Shown: in pieces, positions 16,840 to 25,593 of the stretch
Layout of the letters: each line of letters begins with the position of its first letter
How positions within the stretch are numbered: position 1 is the first letter of the stretch
Origin: Mycobacterium sp. E1747
GTDB lineage: Bacteria; Actinomycetota; Actinomycetes; Mycobacteriales; Mycobacteriaceae
NCBI RefSeq assembly: GCF_001667775.1
Contig: NZ_LZJI01000197.1
Location: 1 to 64,000 of the forward strand
Reading direction: 5' to 3'
Length of the DNA: 64,000 nucleotides
The notes under the pieces: generated by a model
Told to the model about the DNA's origin: nothing
Seen by the model: the letters and a program-made list of their open reading frames with translations, nothing else
Database searches by the model: none
Made by a program: the position numbers and the translations under genes

Positions 16840-16968
16840 GACGCCAGGGTTCCCGATCACAGGTCGAACCGGAACTCCACCACGCCGCCGTCGGCCACGA
16901 AATCATGCCGCACTCGCCTGGTCTCGGTAAGTTCATGTCGGTATTCGCACTGCTTCGAATGCGTGCCC

Positions 16969-16974
16969 TACCGT
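16969..16974 (+). promoter_or_regulatory. candidate -10 element of a leaderless methyltransferase gene
   Basis: TACCGT (TANNNT) ends 7 nt before the ATG at 16982, the spacing expected if the transcript starts at the A of the start codon. A GGTGGG run between them is too close to serve as a normal ribosome site. Confidence 0.4.
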
Positions 16975-16981
16975 AGGTGGG

Positions 16982-17620
16982 ATGAGGTTTCGGGATTCCG
17001 TCATGACCGGCGTTGCGAAGCAACTCGGTCATCCGAGCGGTCTACGCGGGCGCCTCGTTGGTGCCGCGCTCAACCGGGGCAACCGACGCTTGATCCAGAG
17101 CGCCGCGCAGGCGCTGCAACCAAAAGAAGCATCCGTGGTGGCCGATGTCGGATTCGGAGGCGGAGTGGGCTTGAAATTCCTACTCGACAGTGTCGGTCCG
17201 ACGGGCAGTGTTCACGGTGTCGAGGTGTCGGAGACGATGCTCAGCCAGGCCGCCGGTCGATATCGCTCAGACATCCAAAATGGGCGGCTATCTTTGCATT
17301 CCGCGTCCATGACGCAGCTCCCCTTCGCCGCTGGCGCATTCGATGGGGTCATGACGGTCAACACCATCTACTTCGTCGCCGAGCTCGGCAGAGCGTTCCG
17401 AGAGCTTGCCAGGGTGATAAACAGCCGGGGGCGACTGGTCATCGGATTGGCCGAACCCGAGGTAATGGCAAAATTGCCGTTCACTGGAAACGGGTTCCAG
17501 CTCCGTCCGGTGCCGGACGTGATCGACACGTTGCGCAGCACCGGCCTCCCAGTCGAACACCGTCGAATCAGTGACAACACCAACGCACCGCATCTGCTCA
17601 TCGCCCGGGCCGTCACGTGA
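16982..17620 (+). CDS. class I SAM-dependent methyltransferase
   Basis: A 212-residue Rossmann methyltransferase. Motif I is VADVGFGGGVGLKFLL at about residues 53-68, the acidic end of strand 2 is HGVEVSETML, and later elements are LPFAAGAFDGVMTVNTIYFV and ELARVINSRGRLVIGL. The UbiE/Methyltransf_11 style suggests a small-molecule or lipid acceptor. It converges on ychF with a 38-nt gap. The product of the neighbouring SRPBCC and VOC genes could act on the same compound, but that is speculation. Confidence 0.83.
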   Translation: MRFRDSVMTGVAKQLGHPSGLRGRLVGAALNRGNRRLIQSAAQALQPKEASVVADVGFGGGVGLKFLLDSVGPTGSVHGVEVSETMLSQAAGRYRSDIQNGRLSLHSASMTQLPFAAGAFDGVMTVNTIYFVAELGRAFRELARVINSRGRLVIGLAEPEVMAKLPFTGNGFQLRPVPDVIDTLRSTGLPVEHRRISDNTNAPHLLIARAVT

Positions 17621-17658
17621 GACGTCCTCGAAGAACGCTCTCTACTTCGACGTAGACG

Positions 17659-18729
17659 TTATCCGTGCCGGAACTCGACCACGTCCCCGTCGGCCATGAC
17701 GTAGTCCTTACCCTCCATCCGGACCTTGCCGGCCGCCTTGGCCGCGGCCATGGAACCGGCGGCGATCAGGTCGTCGTAGGACACGATCTCGGCCTTGATG
17801 AAGCGCTTTTCGAAGTCGGTGTGGATCACCCCCGCGGCCTTCGGCGCGGTGTCGCCTTGGTGAATCACCCACGCGCGCGCCTCTTTTGGGCCCGCGGTGA
17901 GGAAGGTCTGCAGCTTTAGGGTGTGAAAGCCCGCGCGGGCCAGCGCGTCGAGCCCCCGTTCGGTCTGCCCGATGGACTCCAGCAGTTCGGCGGCGGACTC
18001 GTCGTCGAGCTCGTTCAGCTCGGCTTCGATGGCCGCGTCTAGGAATACCGCGTCGGCGGGCGCGACCAGCCGGCGCAGCTCGGCGATGCGCGCCGCGTCG
18101 GTCAGCACCGCCTCGTCGGCGTTGAAGACATACAGAAACGGTTTGGTGGTCAACAGGTTCAGCTCCCGCAGCAGCGACGCATCCGCCCCAGCGCCGAACA
18201 GCGTCGTGCCACCGTTCAACGTCTCCTGGGCGGCGACCGCCGCGTCGTACACCGGCCTGCGCTCCTTGGTGGTGCGGGCCTCCTTCTCCAGCCTCGGCAG
18301 CGCGCGCTCCAGGGTCTGCATATCGGCGAGGATCAGCTCGGTCTCGACGACCTCAATATCGGATCTGGGATCCACCTGCCCGGCCACGTGGGTCACATCG
18401 TCGTCGGAGAACACGCGGACCACCTGGCAGATGGCGTCACATTCGCGGATGTGGGCCAGGAACTTGTTGCCCAGGCCCGCCCCCTCGGACGCGCCCTTGA
18501 CCAAGCCGGCGATGTCGACGAATGTCACAGGCGCCGGCACGATGCGCTCGGACCCGAACAGCTCGGCCAGCTTGTCCAACCGCGGATCAGGAAGCGGAAC
18601 GACGCCTTCGTTCGGTTCGATCGTCGCGAACGGATAGTTGGCCGCCACGACGTCGTTGCGGGTCAGCGCGTTGAACAGAGTCGACTTGCCGACGTTGGGC
18701 AGACCCACGATTCCCAGGCTCAGGCTCAC
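17659..18729 (-). CDS. ychF: redox-regulated ATPase/GTPase YchF (EngD)
   Basis: A 356-residue Obg-family P-loop NTPase. G1 is GLPNVGKST (8-16), switch I contains NYPFATIEPN, G3 is DIAGLVKGAS, and the G4 position reads NADE rather than NKxD, which explains ATP preference in this subgroup. A coiled-coil insert and a C-terminal TGS domain (LQTFLTAGPKEARAWVIHQG to VEFRHG) complete the standard architecture. YchF binds ribosomes and affects oxidative-stress responses. This is a universal housekeeping gene (Rv1112 position). Confidence 0.95.
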   Translation of the reverse strand: MSLSLGIVGLPNVGKSTLFNALTRNDVVAANYPFATIEPNEGVVPLPDPRLDKLAELFGSERIVPAPVTFVDIAGLVKGASEGAGLGNKFLAHIRECDAICQVVRVFSDDDVTHVAGQVDPRSDIEVVETELILADMQTLERALPRLEKEARTTKERRPVYDAAVAAQETLNGGTTLFGAGADASLLRELNLLTTKPFLYVFNADEAVLTDAARIAELRRLVAPADAVFLDAAIEAELNELDDESAAELLESIGQTERGLDALARAGFHTLKLQTFLTAGPKEARAWVIHQGDTAPKAAGVIHTDFEKRFIKAEIVSYDDLIAAGSMAAAKAAGKVRMEGKDYVMADGDVVEFRHG

Positions 18730-18858
18730 AGGGACCCAAGTCTAGGGGTCCGCGGCCCCGCGGGTTGCCGTGGACCTTTTCCAGCGCCTCCAGCCTCCGC
18801 GCCGTGGCACGCCCGGATCGCTACAAAGGTATTTACGGGGCTTTCGGCCCATTGCCGG

Positions 18859-18864
18859 TACGGT
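18859..18864 (+). promoter_or_regulatory. candidate -10 element for the 18871 gene (leaderless)
   Basis: TACGGT fits TANNNT and ends 6 nt before the GTG at 18871, which would place the first transcribed base at the start codon. No ribosome-binding sequence is present, consistent with a leaderless mRNA. Confidence 0.42.
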
Positions 18865-18870
18865 CTACAT

Positions 18871-20019
18871 GTGTCAGGACAGCGGGCAACGTCGACGGTG
18901 GAAGCCTCCCACCGGTCGATCCACCCAAATATCCCAGGTGTGCCGTGGTATGCCGCCCTGCTCCTCGCCGTCACCGCCACCGCGATCGGATATGGAATTG
19001 ACGCCGGCCACAAGGAGCTGACCCACGTCTTCGCCGGCTTCTATATAGCGGGCTGCGTGGCGGCGGTGCTCGCTGTGCGCCAGGACGGGCTGTTCACCGC
19101 GATCATCCAGCCCCCGCTGATCCTTTTCTGCGCGGTACCGGGCGCGTACTGGTTGTTCCACGACGCCAAGGTCGGCCATCTCAAAGATCTGCTGATCAAC
19201 TGCGGCTATCCACTGATCGAGCGCTTCCCGCTGATGCTGGGAACCGCCGGCGTCGTGCTCTTGATCGGGCTGGTCAGGTGGTATTTCGGCATGTCGCAGC
19301 GGCCGGCCGCGGAATCGCCCACCTCCGACGACGCGGAATCCACCAAGTCCGGCCTCGGCGGCCTCGGCGCCAAACTGCAGTCGCTGCTGCGCCCGGAAGC
19401 CGGCGAGGACGATGCCCACGAGGCGACGCCCGCCAAGGCGCGCCGCGGCCGCGGGGCCGGTTCCTCGGCGCGGGCCCGCCGGACGGCGCGCGGCGACCGG
19501 TCCGCCACCCGCTCCGCCCGACGGTCCCGCGCACCGCTGAGCGACGCTGGCGAACCGGTCGAGCGGCGCAGCCGGAAAGGCTCGACTGCCGCCCGGGACT
19601 ACGACGACGCGGAACGGCCCCGCCGGTCGCGCCGCCGTCCCCGGCCCGAGGCCGATCCGGACCCACGTGGCCAATCGGCCCGTGAAGGCCGCCGGGAGCC
19701 GCGCACCCGGCGCAACCCCTACGAGCGGCCTTACGAGCCGCCTTACGAGCGGCCCGTGCCGCGGAGCAGCCGTTTCGGGGACCCGTACGACCTGTCCGGG
19801 GAGCAGTTCGGCCGTTTCGACAGTTACGACCGGCATGAGGCCGCCTACGAGCCGAGGCGTCGCCACCCGTCGCCGAACGGCAACGGCGGAACGCATCACC
19901 CCATCTCGCAGGTCCGTTACCGGGGCGCGGACGACGAACCCGCGGCTCAGCGGCGCAACCGCTCCCGGACGCAGGGCCGGCCTCAGCGGCCCCCGACGCA
20001 ATGGGAATACGACGCCTGA
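18871..20019 (+). CDS. membrane protein with long basic Arg-rich cytosolic tail (Rv1111c-like)
   Basis: A 382-residue protein from the GTG at 18871. The first half has about four membrane helices (WYAALLLAVTATAIGYGID, VFAGFYIAGCVAAVLAV, LFTAIIQPPLILFCAVPGA, LMLGTAGVVLLIGLVRWYF). This is the DUF6542-type region. The second half is disordered, rich in Arg, Pro, Glu and Tyr, and includes a short repeat NPYERPYEPPYERPVP. The start was chosen where the conserved N terminus begins; upstream sequence overlaps nothing functional. It shares a hairpin terminator with the convergent ispH. Role unknown, possibly envelope or division related. Confidence 0.8.
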   Translation: MSGQRATSTVEASHRSIHPNIPGVPWYAALLLAVTATAIGYGIDAGHKELTHVFAGFYIAGCVAAVLAVRQDGLFTAIIQPPLILFCAVPGAYWLFHDAKVGHLKDLLINCGYPLIERFPLMLGTAGVVLLIGLVRWYFGMSQRPAAESPTSDDAESTKSGLGGLGAKLQSLLRPEAGEDDAHEATPAKARRGRGAGSSARARRTARGDRSATRSARRSRAPLSDAGEPVERRSRKGSTAARDYDDAERPRRSRRRPRPEADPDPRGQSAREGRREPRTRRNPYERPYEPPYERPVPRSSRFGDPYDLSGEQFGRFDSYDRHEAAYEPRRRHPSPNGNGGTHHPISQVRYRGADDEPAAQRRNRSRTQGRPQRPPTQWEYDA

Positions 20020-20034
20020 GCGCCGCCGGGCGCT
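20019..20034. terminator. bidirectional hairpin between Rv1111c-like gene and ispH
   Basis: AGCGCC and GGCGCT form a perfect 6-bp stem with loop GCCG. The hairpin occupies essentially the whole 16-nt gap between two convergent stop codons and uses the last base of the first stop. No T-run is present, as is common for mycobacterial terminators. Confidence 0.55.
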
Positions 20035-20035
20035 G

Positions 20036-21034
20036 TCAGAGCAGTGACCGGATCTCGCGCGGCAGGGCGAACACCAAGGTCTCCTGCGCGGTCGTAACGG
20101 GCTGCACCACGTCGTAGCCGTGATCGGCCAGCCGCTCCAGCACACCGCGCACCAAAACCTCGGGCACCGACGCACCGGAGGTGACGCCAACGGTGGTCGC
20201 CCCTTCCAGCCAGGCCGGGTCGATGTCGTCGGCCCAGTCGACGAGGTGGGCGGCCGCGGCGCCGCCGCCCAGCGCCACCTCGACCAGGCGCACCGAGTTC
20301 GACGAATTCCGCGACCCGACGACGATCACCAGCTGGCACTCGGGCGCCATCGCCTTGACGGCGACCTGCCGGTTCTGCGTTGCGTAACAGATGTCGTCGC
20401 TGGGCGGATCCTGCAGCTTCGGGAACCGCATCCGCAGCCGCTCGACGATTTCCATCGTCTCGTCGACCGACAGCGTGGTCTGCGAGAGCCAGATCACCTT
20501 GTTCTCGTCTCGCACCGTGACGTTGTCCACGGCGGCGACCCCGTCGACCAGCTGCACGTGGTCCGGGGCTTCCCCGGCGGTGCCGATGACCTCCTCGTGG
20601 CCCTCGTGGCCGATCAGCAGGATGTCGTAGTCGTTGCGGGCGAATCGTCTGGCCTCGTTGTGCACCTTGGTCACCAGCGGGCAGGTGGCGTCGATGGTGT
20701 GCAGGTTGCGTTCGGCGGCCGCCACGTGCACCGTCGGCGCCACCCCGTGCGCGGAGAACACCACGATGGACCCCTCGGGCACCTCGTCGGTCTCCTCGAC
20801 GAACACGGCGCCAGCCTGCTCCAGCGTGTTCACCACGTGCCGGTTGTGCACGATCTCGTGGCGCACATAGACCGGGGCGCCGTGCTTTTCCAGCGCACGT
20901 TCGACCGTTTCGACGGCCCGATCCACGCCCGCGCAGTAACCACGCGGCTCGGCCAGCAGCACTCGCTTGCGGGCTGGATCGCTGGCTACCGAGCTGGACG
21001 CGCCGGGAATCCCCATGTCAACAGTCGGCGGCAT
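20036..21034 (-). CDS. ispH: 4-hydroxy-3-methylbut-2-enyl diphosphate reductase IspH (LytB2)
   Basis: A 332-residue iron-sulfur enzyme that makes IPP and DMAPP in the final step of the non-mevalonate pathway. All three cluster cysteines are visible: [23 protein letters not shown] and [11 protein letters not shown]. Substrate-binding motifs include [12 protein letters not shown] and [15 protein letters not shown]. About 20 N-terminal residues precede the core, typical for mycobacterial LytB2. It diverges from the lipid-droplet protein gene. Confidence 0.95.
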   Translation of the reverse strand: MPPTVDMGIPGASSSVASDPARKRVLLAEPRGYCAGVDRAVETVERALEKHGAPVYVRHEIVHNRHVVNTLEQAGAVFVEETDEVPEGSIVVFSAHGVAPTVHVAAAERNLHTIDATCPLVTKVHNEARRFARNDYDILLIGHEGHEEVIGTAGEAPDHVQLVDGVAAVDNVTVRDENKVIWLSQTTLSVDETMEIVERLRMRFPKLQDPPSDDICYATQNRQVAVKAMAPECQLVIVVGSRNSSNSVRLVEVALGGGAAAAHLVDWADDIDPAWLEGATTVGVTSGASVPEVLVRGVLERLADHGYDVVQPVTTAQETLVFALPREIRSLL

Positions 21035-21122
21035 GACACCAGGGTACGTTCTGCCCGCGCGGGCTTGCCAGCTCGCGCCGGCGGGCTTGGAGTTAGCGGT
21101 CGCTTAAGGCAATCTTGGACCC

Positions 21123-21704
21123 ATGGCTACTGCACCGTATGGAGTTCGGCTACTGGTCGGCGCGGCGACAGTCGCCGTCGAGGAGACCATGAAGCTGCCG
21201 AAAACCATCTTGATGTACCCCATGACGTTAGCCAGTCAGGCGGCGCACCTTGTGATGCGATTTCAGCAGAACCTCGCCGAGCTGGCGATCAAAGGCGACA
21301 GCACCCTGGAGAACATCTTTCCGCCGAAGGACGAGCAGCCGGAATGGGCGACCTTCGACGAGGACCTGTCCGAGGAGGTCGATGCGCCCGGCCCGGCCGG
21401 TGTCGTCGACGGCGATCGCCGTAGCCAGGGACGGTTCGCGCTGTATTCGCTCGCCGACGCCGCGTCCGATGCCGCCCCCTTGAAACAGGGCGGGAAATCG
21501 GCGGACACGCCGTCGGTTCCGCAGCCGTCGGTGGTGGCCGAGCTGGACTATGCGACGCTGACGCTGGCGCAGCTGCGGGCCCGCCTGCAATCGCTCAGCG
21601 TCGACGAACTCGAAGCCCTGCTGGCCTACGAGCAGGCCACGAAGGCGCGCGCGCCTTTTCAGACGCTGCTCGCCAACAGGATCACCCGCGCGAACGCGAA
21701 GTGA
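21123..21704 (+). CDS. lipid droplet-associated protein (Rv1109c-like)
   Basis: A 193-residue protein with an N-terminal region of moderate hydrophobicity ([32 protein letters not shown], cited in part) that could lie on a lipid surface, an acidic middle and a C-terminal helix-rich segment [41 protein letters not shown]. Mycobacterial orthologues are annotated as lipid-droplet-associated; I take the function from that. Its stop codon overlaps the xseA start in a GTGA, so translation is coupled to exonuclease VII. Confidence 0.75.
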   Translation: MATAPYGVRLLVGAATVAVEETMKLPKTILMYPMTLASQAAHLVMRFQQNLAELAIKGDSTLENIFPPKDEQPEWATFDEDLSEEVDAPGPAGVVDGDRRSQGRFALYSLADAASDAAPLKQGGKSADTPSVPQPSVVAELDYATLTLAQLRARLQSLSVDELEALLAYEQATKARAPFQTLLANRITRANAK

Positions 21705-22951
21705 CCCCGGCCGCACAGTCCGAACCGAACTCCGCCGAGAACCCATTTCCGGTGCGCGCGGTGGCCATTCGCGTCGCCGGCTGGATCGACAAACTCGGCA
21801 CGGTATGGGTCGAGGGCCAGCTGGCCCAAATCAGCGCCCGGCCCGACTCCAAAACGGTGTTCATGGTGCTGCGTGACCCGGCCGCCGACATGTCGCTGAC
21901 CGTGACGTGTTCGCGCGACCTGGTGGCCAACGCGCCGGTGAAGCTGGCCGAGGGCACGCAGGTGGTGGTCTGCGGAAAGCCCTCCTTCTACACCGGTCGC
22001 GGCACCTTCTCGTTGCGCCTGTCCGAGATTCGCGCCGTCGGTGTCGGTGAGCTGCTGGCGCGCATCGATCGGCTGCGCCGGCTGCTGGATGCCGAAGGGC
22101 TCTTCGACCCCCGGCTCAAGCGGCCAATCCCCTTCCTGCCCAACATGATCGGCCTCATCACCGGCCGGGCCAGCGCCGCCGAGCGCGACGTGACGACGGT
22201 GGCCACCGGACGCTGGCCCGGGGTCCGGTTCGCGGTGCGCAACACCGCGGTCCAGGGCCCGAACGCGGTGGCGCAGATCGTCGAGGCGCTGTACGAACTC
22301 GACCGCCACGTCGAGGTGGACGTCATCGTGGTGGCGCGCGGCGGTGGCAGCGTGGAGGATTTGCTGCCGTTCTCCGACGAGACGCTGTGCCGCGCCATTG
22401 CCGCGTGCCGCACCCCGGTGATCAGCGCGGTCGGTCACGAACCCGACAACCCGCTGTGCGACCTGGTCGCCGACCTGCGCGCGGCCACCCCGACCGACGC
22501 CGCCAAGAAGGTGGTTCCCGATACCGCCGCCGAACTCCGGCTGATCGACGACTTGCGTCGGCGAAGCGCGCAAGCGCTGCGCAGCTGGGTGTTTCGCGAG
22601 CAACGCGCGTTGGCCCAGATCCGCAGCCGGCCGGTGCTGGCCGAACCGCTGACGGCGCTGACGGCCCGCGCCGACGAAATCCACCGCGCCCGGTCGGCGA
22701 TCCGCCGCGATGTCACCCGTCTGGCCGCCGCCGAGACGGAACGCGTCGGCCACCTGAGCGCGCGACTGGCGACGCTGGGCCCCGCGGCCACGCTGGCCCG
22801 CGGCTACGCGGTGGTACAGGCGGTGCCCGACTCCGGGCCCCCGGCGGTGCTGCGGTCGGTGGCTGACGCGCCGGTGGGCAGCCGGCTGCGGGTGCGGGTT
22901 GCCGACGGCGCGATCGCCGCGGTGAGCGAAGGGCAGACCGATGGCCACTGA
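21701..22951 (+). CDS. xseA: exodeoxyribonuclease VII large subunit
   Basis: A 416-residue subunit of the exonuclease that degrades single-stranded DNA in both directions. The N-terminal OB fold spans about residues 15-110 ([40 protein letters not shown]), followed by the catalytic domain with [35 protein letters not shown] and [18 protein letters not shown] helical arm region precedes the conserved [13 protein letters not shown] end. The GTG start overlaps the preceding stop (GTGA). Confidence 0.95.
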   Translation: MTPAAQSEPNSAENPFPVRAVAIRVAGWIDKLGTVWVEGQLAQISARPDSKTVFMVLRDPAADMSLTVTCSRDLVANAPVKLAEGTQVVVCGKPSFYTGRGTFSLRLSEIRAVGVGELLARIDRLRRLLDAEGLFDPRLKRPIPFLPNMIGLITGRASAAERDVTTVATGRWPGVRFAVRNTAVQGPNAVAQIVEALYELDRHVEVDVIVVARGGGSVEDLLPFSDETLCRAIAACRTPVISAVGHEPDNPLCDLVADLRAATPTDAAKKVVPDTAAELRLIDDLRRRSAQALRSWVFREQRALAQIRSRPVLAEPLTALTARADEIHRARSAIRRDVTRLAAAETERVGHLSARLATLGPAATLARGYAVVQAVPDSGPPAVLRSVADAPVGSRLRVRVADGAIAAVSEGQTDGH

Positions 22952-23177
22952 AGACCCGCAGTCAGTTACACCTATTAGTCAGCTCGGGTACGAGGCATGC
23001 CGGGATCAGCTGATCGAAGTGGTGCGCCTCCTGGAGCAGGGCGACCTGGACCTAGATGCGTCGCTGAAATTGTGGGAAAGGGGCGAAGAGCTGGCTAAAA
23101 GGTGCGAGGAGCATTTAGCTGGCGCCCGCAAGCGCATCGAGGATGCGTTAGCTGCCGGCCAGGCGGACGACGCCTGA
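22941..23177 (+). CDS. xseB: exodeoxyribonuclease VII small subunit
   Basis: A 78-residue helical hairpin subunit. Family features are [20 protein letters not shown] followed by [24 protein letters not shown]. The start lies 11 nt inside the end of xseA, a usual arrangement that sets subunit ratio. Small subunits pack along the XseA coiled arm. Confidence 0.93.
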   Translation: MATEDPQSVTPISQLGYEACRDQLIEVVRLLEQGDLDLDASLKLWERGEELAKRCEEHLAGARKRIEDALAAGQADDA

Positions 23178-23239
23178 ATTGCGCCACTCTACGGGAGCCA
23201 AAGCCGTGATCTTGCTCGAAATTGGAACACGTTTCAGTT

Positions 23240-24358
23240 ATGCTTCGGCCCATGGCTGACGCAGCACTGACCGCCGAACTCGGCCGGGTCCTGGTCACCG
23301 GCGGCTCCGGCTTCGTCGGCGCCAACCTGGTCACCACCCTCCTGGACCGCGGGTACCGGGTGCGTTCGTTCGACCGCGCACCGTCACCGCTTCCCGAGCA
23401 CCCGCAGCTGGAGGTGCTCGAGGGCGACATCACCGACACCGCCGTCTGCGCCCAGGCGGTGGACGGCATCGACACCGTCTTCCACACCGCGGCCATCATC
23501 GAGCTGATGGGCGGTGCGTCGGTGACCGACACATACCGGCAGCGCAGCTTCGCGGTGAACGTCGGCGGCACCGAGAACCTGGTGCACGCCGGACAGGCCG
23601 CCGGGGTGAAGCGATTCGTCTACACGTCGTCCAACAGCGTCGTGATGGGCGGCCAGAACATCCCCGGCGGCGACGAGACGCTGCCCTACACCACCCGCTT
23701 CAACGACCTCTACACCGAAACGAAGGTGGTCGCGGAGCGATTCGTGCTGTCGCAGAACGGCAATGGCGGCATGCTGACGTGTGCGATTCGGCCCAGTGGG
23801 ATCTGGGGGCGCGGCGATCAGACGATGTTCCGCAGACTCTTCGAAAGCGTGATCGCCGGCCACGTCAAGGCGCTGATCGGCCGCAAATCGGCCCGCCTGG
23901 ATAACTCCTACGTGCACAACCTGATTCACGGTTTCATCCTGGCCGCCCAGCACCTCGTCCCCGGCGGCACCGCGCCCGGTCAGGCGTACTTCATCAACGA
24001 CGGCGAACCGATCAACATGTTCGAGTTCGCCCGGCCGGTGGTCGAGGCCTGCGGGGTGAACTGGCCCCGGGTGAGGGTGAACGGCCCCCTGGTCCGCGTG
24101 GCGATGACCGGTTGGCAGCGGCTGCATTTCCGCTTCGGCATCCCGGCGCCACTGCTCGAGCCGCTGGCCGTCGAGCGGCTCTATCTGGACAACTACTTCT
24201 CGATCGCCAAGGCGCGTCGCGACCTCGGCTATGAACCCTTGTTCACCACCCAACAGGCGATGTCGCAATGCCTCCCGTATTACGTCGACATGTTCCAGCG
24301 CATGAAAAGCCAAGCGGAGGTTGGCTCCCCGAAGCAGTCGGCCAGCGGGGGGCAGTGA
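23240..24358 (+). CDS. 3-beta-hydroxysteroid dehydrogenase/isomerase (cholesterol dehydrogenase, Rv1106c-like)
   Basis: A 372-residue extended short-chain dehydrogenase. The start MLRPMADAALT was chosen because the M. tuberculosis protein begins MLRRMGDASLT as I recall. The Rossmann motif is VLVTGGSGFVGANLV; catalytic Tyr and Lys lie in LYTETKVVAERF, with Ser in VYTSSNSVVMG. The family oxidises cholesterol to cholest-4-en-3-one with NAD, the first ring step of sterol catabolism. It follows xseB on the same strand with 62 nt between. A membrane-facing C-terminal part (HFRFGIPAPLLEPLAVERL) fits action on sterols. Confidence 0.9.
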   Translation: MLRPMADAALTAELGRVLVTGGSGFVGANLVTTLLDRGYRVRSFDRAPSPLPEHPQLEVLEGDITDTAVCAQAVDGIDTVFHTAAIIELMGGASVTDTYRQRSFAVNVGGTENLVHAGQAAGVKRFVYTSSNSVVMGGQNIPGGDETLPYTTRFNDLYTETKVVAERFVLSQNGNGGMLTCAIRPSGIWGRGDQTMFRRLFESVIAGHVKALIGRKSARLDNSYVHNLIHGFILAAQHLVPGGTAPGQAYFINDGEPINMFEFARPVVEACGVNWPRVRVNGPLVRVAMTGWQRLHFRFGIPAPLLEPLAVERLYLDNYFSIAKARRDLGYEPLFTTQQAMSQCLPYYVDMFQRMKSQAEVGSPKQSASGGQ

Positions 24359-24444
24359 CCGCGAGTGCGGGGACGCTGACGAAAACACCGCGCCGGGGCT
24401 AAGGTTCCCTCAGCGGCGACGACGCGGAGGACGGCCCCGGTGGC

Positions 24445-25590
24445 ATGAATACCGAATTCACGCTCAACCAGAAGCGCGCCCTGGCGATCCTGACGGCGAT
24501 CGCCATGCTCTTCGGTGCGTACTTCCTGCGCAACTACTTCGTGCTGATCGTCGTGGCCGCGGTGGGTGCCTACCTGTTCACACCGCTGTTCAACTGGTTC
24601 GGCAGGCGGCTGGGCACCGGTCTGGCCGCGACCTGCACCCTGTTGTGCGCGCTGGTGGCCGTCATCGTGCCGGTCACGCTCCTGGTGATCCTGGCGGTCG
24701 TTCAGATCTCACGCATGATCGACAGCATCACCGACTGGGTCAAGACGACCGACCTCAGCGGGCTTGGCGACCGCACGCTGCACGCGGTGAACGAGCTGCT
24801 GTCCCGGGTTCCCTTCGCGCACATGACGGTAACGGCGGAAACCCTGCGCAAGGCGATGGTCACGGTGGGCCGCAATGTCGGCGAATGGGCCCTGCACTTC
24901 TTGCAGGGCGCCGTCGGCGGTATCGCCGGCGCGGTCACGTCGGCCATCATCTTCCTGTATGTCTTCGTCGCACTGCTGGTGCACCGCGAGCGGGTGCGGA
25001 GACTGATCGCCGAGCTCAACCCCCTGGGCGACGAGGTCACCGACCTGTACCTGGCCAAAGCCGGAGCTATGGTGCGCGGCACCGTCAGTGGCCAGTTCGT
25101 GATTGCACTGTGCCAAGGTGTCGCGGGCGCCGCGTCCATCTACGTCGCCGGCTTTCACCACGGATTCTTCATCTTCGCGGTCCTGCTGACCGCGTTGTCG
25201 ATCATCCCGCTGGGCGGCGGGATCGTGACCATCCCATTCGGCATCGGAATGATCTTCTACGGCAACATCGCGGGCGGCGTGTTCGTCGTCCTCTGGCACC
25301 TCGTCGCGGTCACCAACATCGACAACTTCCTGCGCCCGATCCTCGTTCCGCGCGACGCCCGGCTGAACCCGGCGCTCATGCTGCTGTCGGTGTTCTCGGG
25401 CATAACCATGTTCGGCCCCTGGGGCATTGTCATCGGGCCTGTGCTGATGATCCTGATCGTCACCACCGTCGAGGTGTATCTGATGGTGTTCAAGGGCGCC
25501 GAACCGAACCCGCCCGATGCGCCACCCGTCCGCCGCAATCGGCTTCGCCGGCAGGCGAAGTCACGCGCCGCGCAGTCCGGCGCGGAATGA
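24445..25590 (+). CDS. AI-2E family transporter (Rv1101c-like)
   Basis: A 381-residue protein with about eight membrane helices, including ALAILTAIAMLFGAYFL, YFVLIVVAAVGAYLFTPLF and FIFAVLLTALSIIPLGGGIV. The long soluble insert between helices 3 and 4 and the motif DNFLRPILVPRDARLNPALML are typical of the PerM/TqsA (UPF0118) family. Members export varied solutes, among them quorum-sensing AI-2 in E. coli and Na+/H+ in others; the cargo here is unknown. Ends 3 nt before the convergent esterase. M. tuberculosis has the mazEF3 toxin-antitoxin pair nearby; it is absent here. Confidence 0.87.
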   Translation: MNTEFTLNQKRALAILTAIAMLFGAYFLRNYFVLIVVAAVGAYLFTPLFNWFGRRLGTGLAATCTLLCALVAVIVPVTLLVILAVVQISRMIDSITDWVKTTDLSGLGDRTLHAVNELLSRVPFAHMTVTAETLRKAMVTVGRNVGEWALHFLQGAVGGIAGAVTSAIIFLYVFVALLVHRERVRRLIAELNPLGDEVTDLYLAKAGAMVRGTVSGQFVIALCQGVAGAASIYVAGFHHGFFIFAVLLTALSIIPLGGGIVTIPFGIGMIFYGNIAGGVFVVLWHLVAVTNIDNFLRPILVPRDARLNPALMLLSVFSGITMFGPWGIVIGPVLMILIVTTVEVYLMVFKGAEPNPPDAPPVRRNRLRRQAKSRAAQSGAE

Positions 25591-25593
25591 CAG

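Noticed and set aside
15811..17574. 587-codon + strand open frame spanning the VOC and SRPBCC genes
   Set aside because: It crosses two well-supported - strand genes, an intergenic operator and the start of a + strand methyltransferase in another frame. Composition is typical of antisense frames in high-GC DNA.
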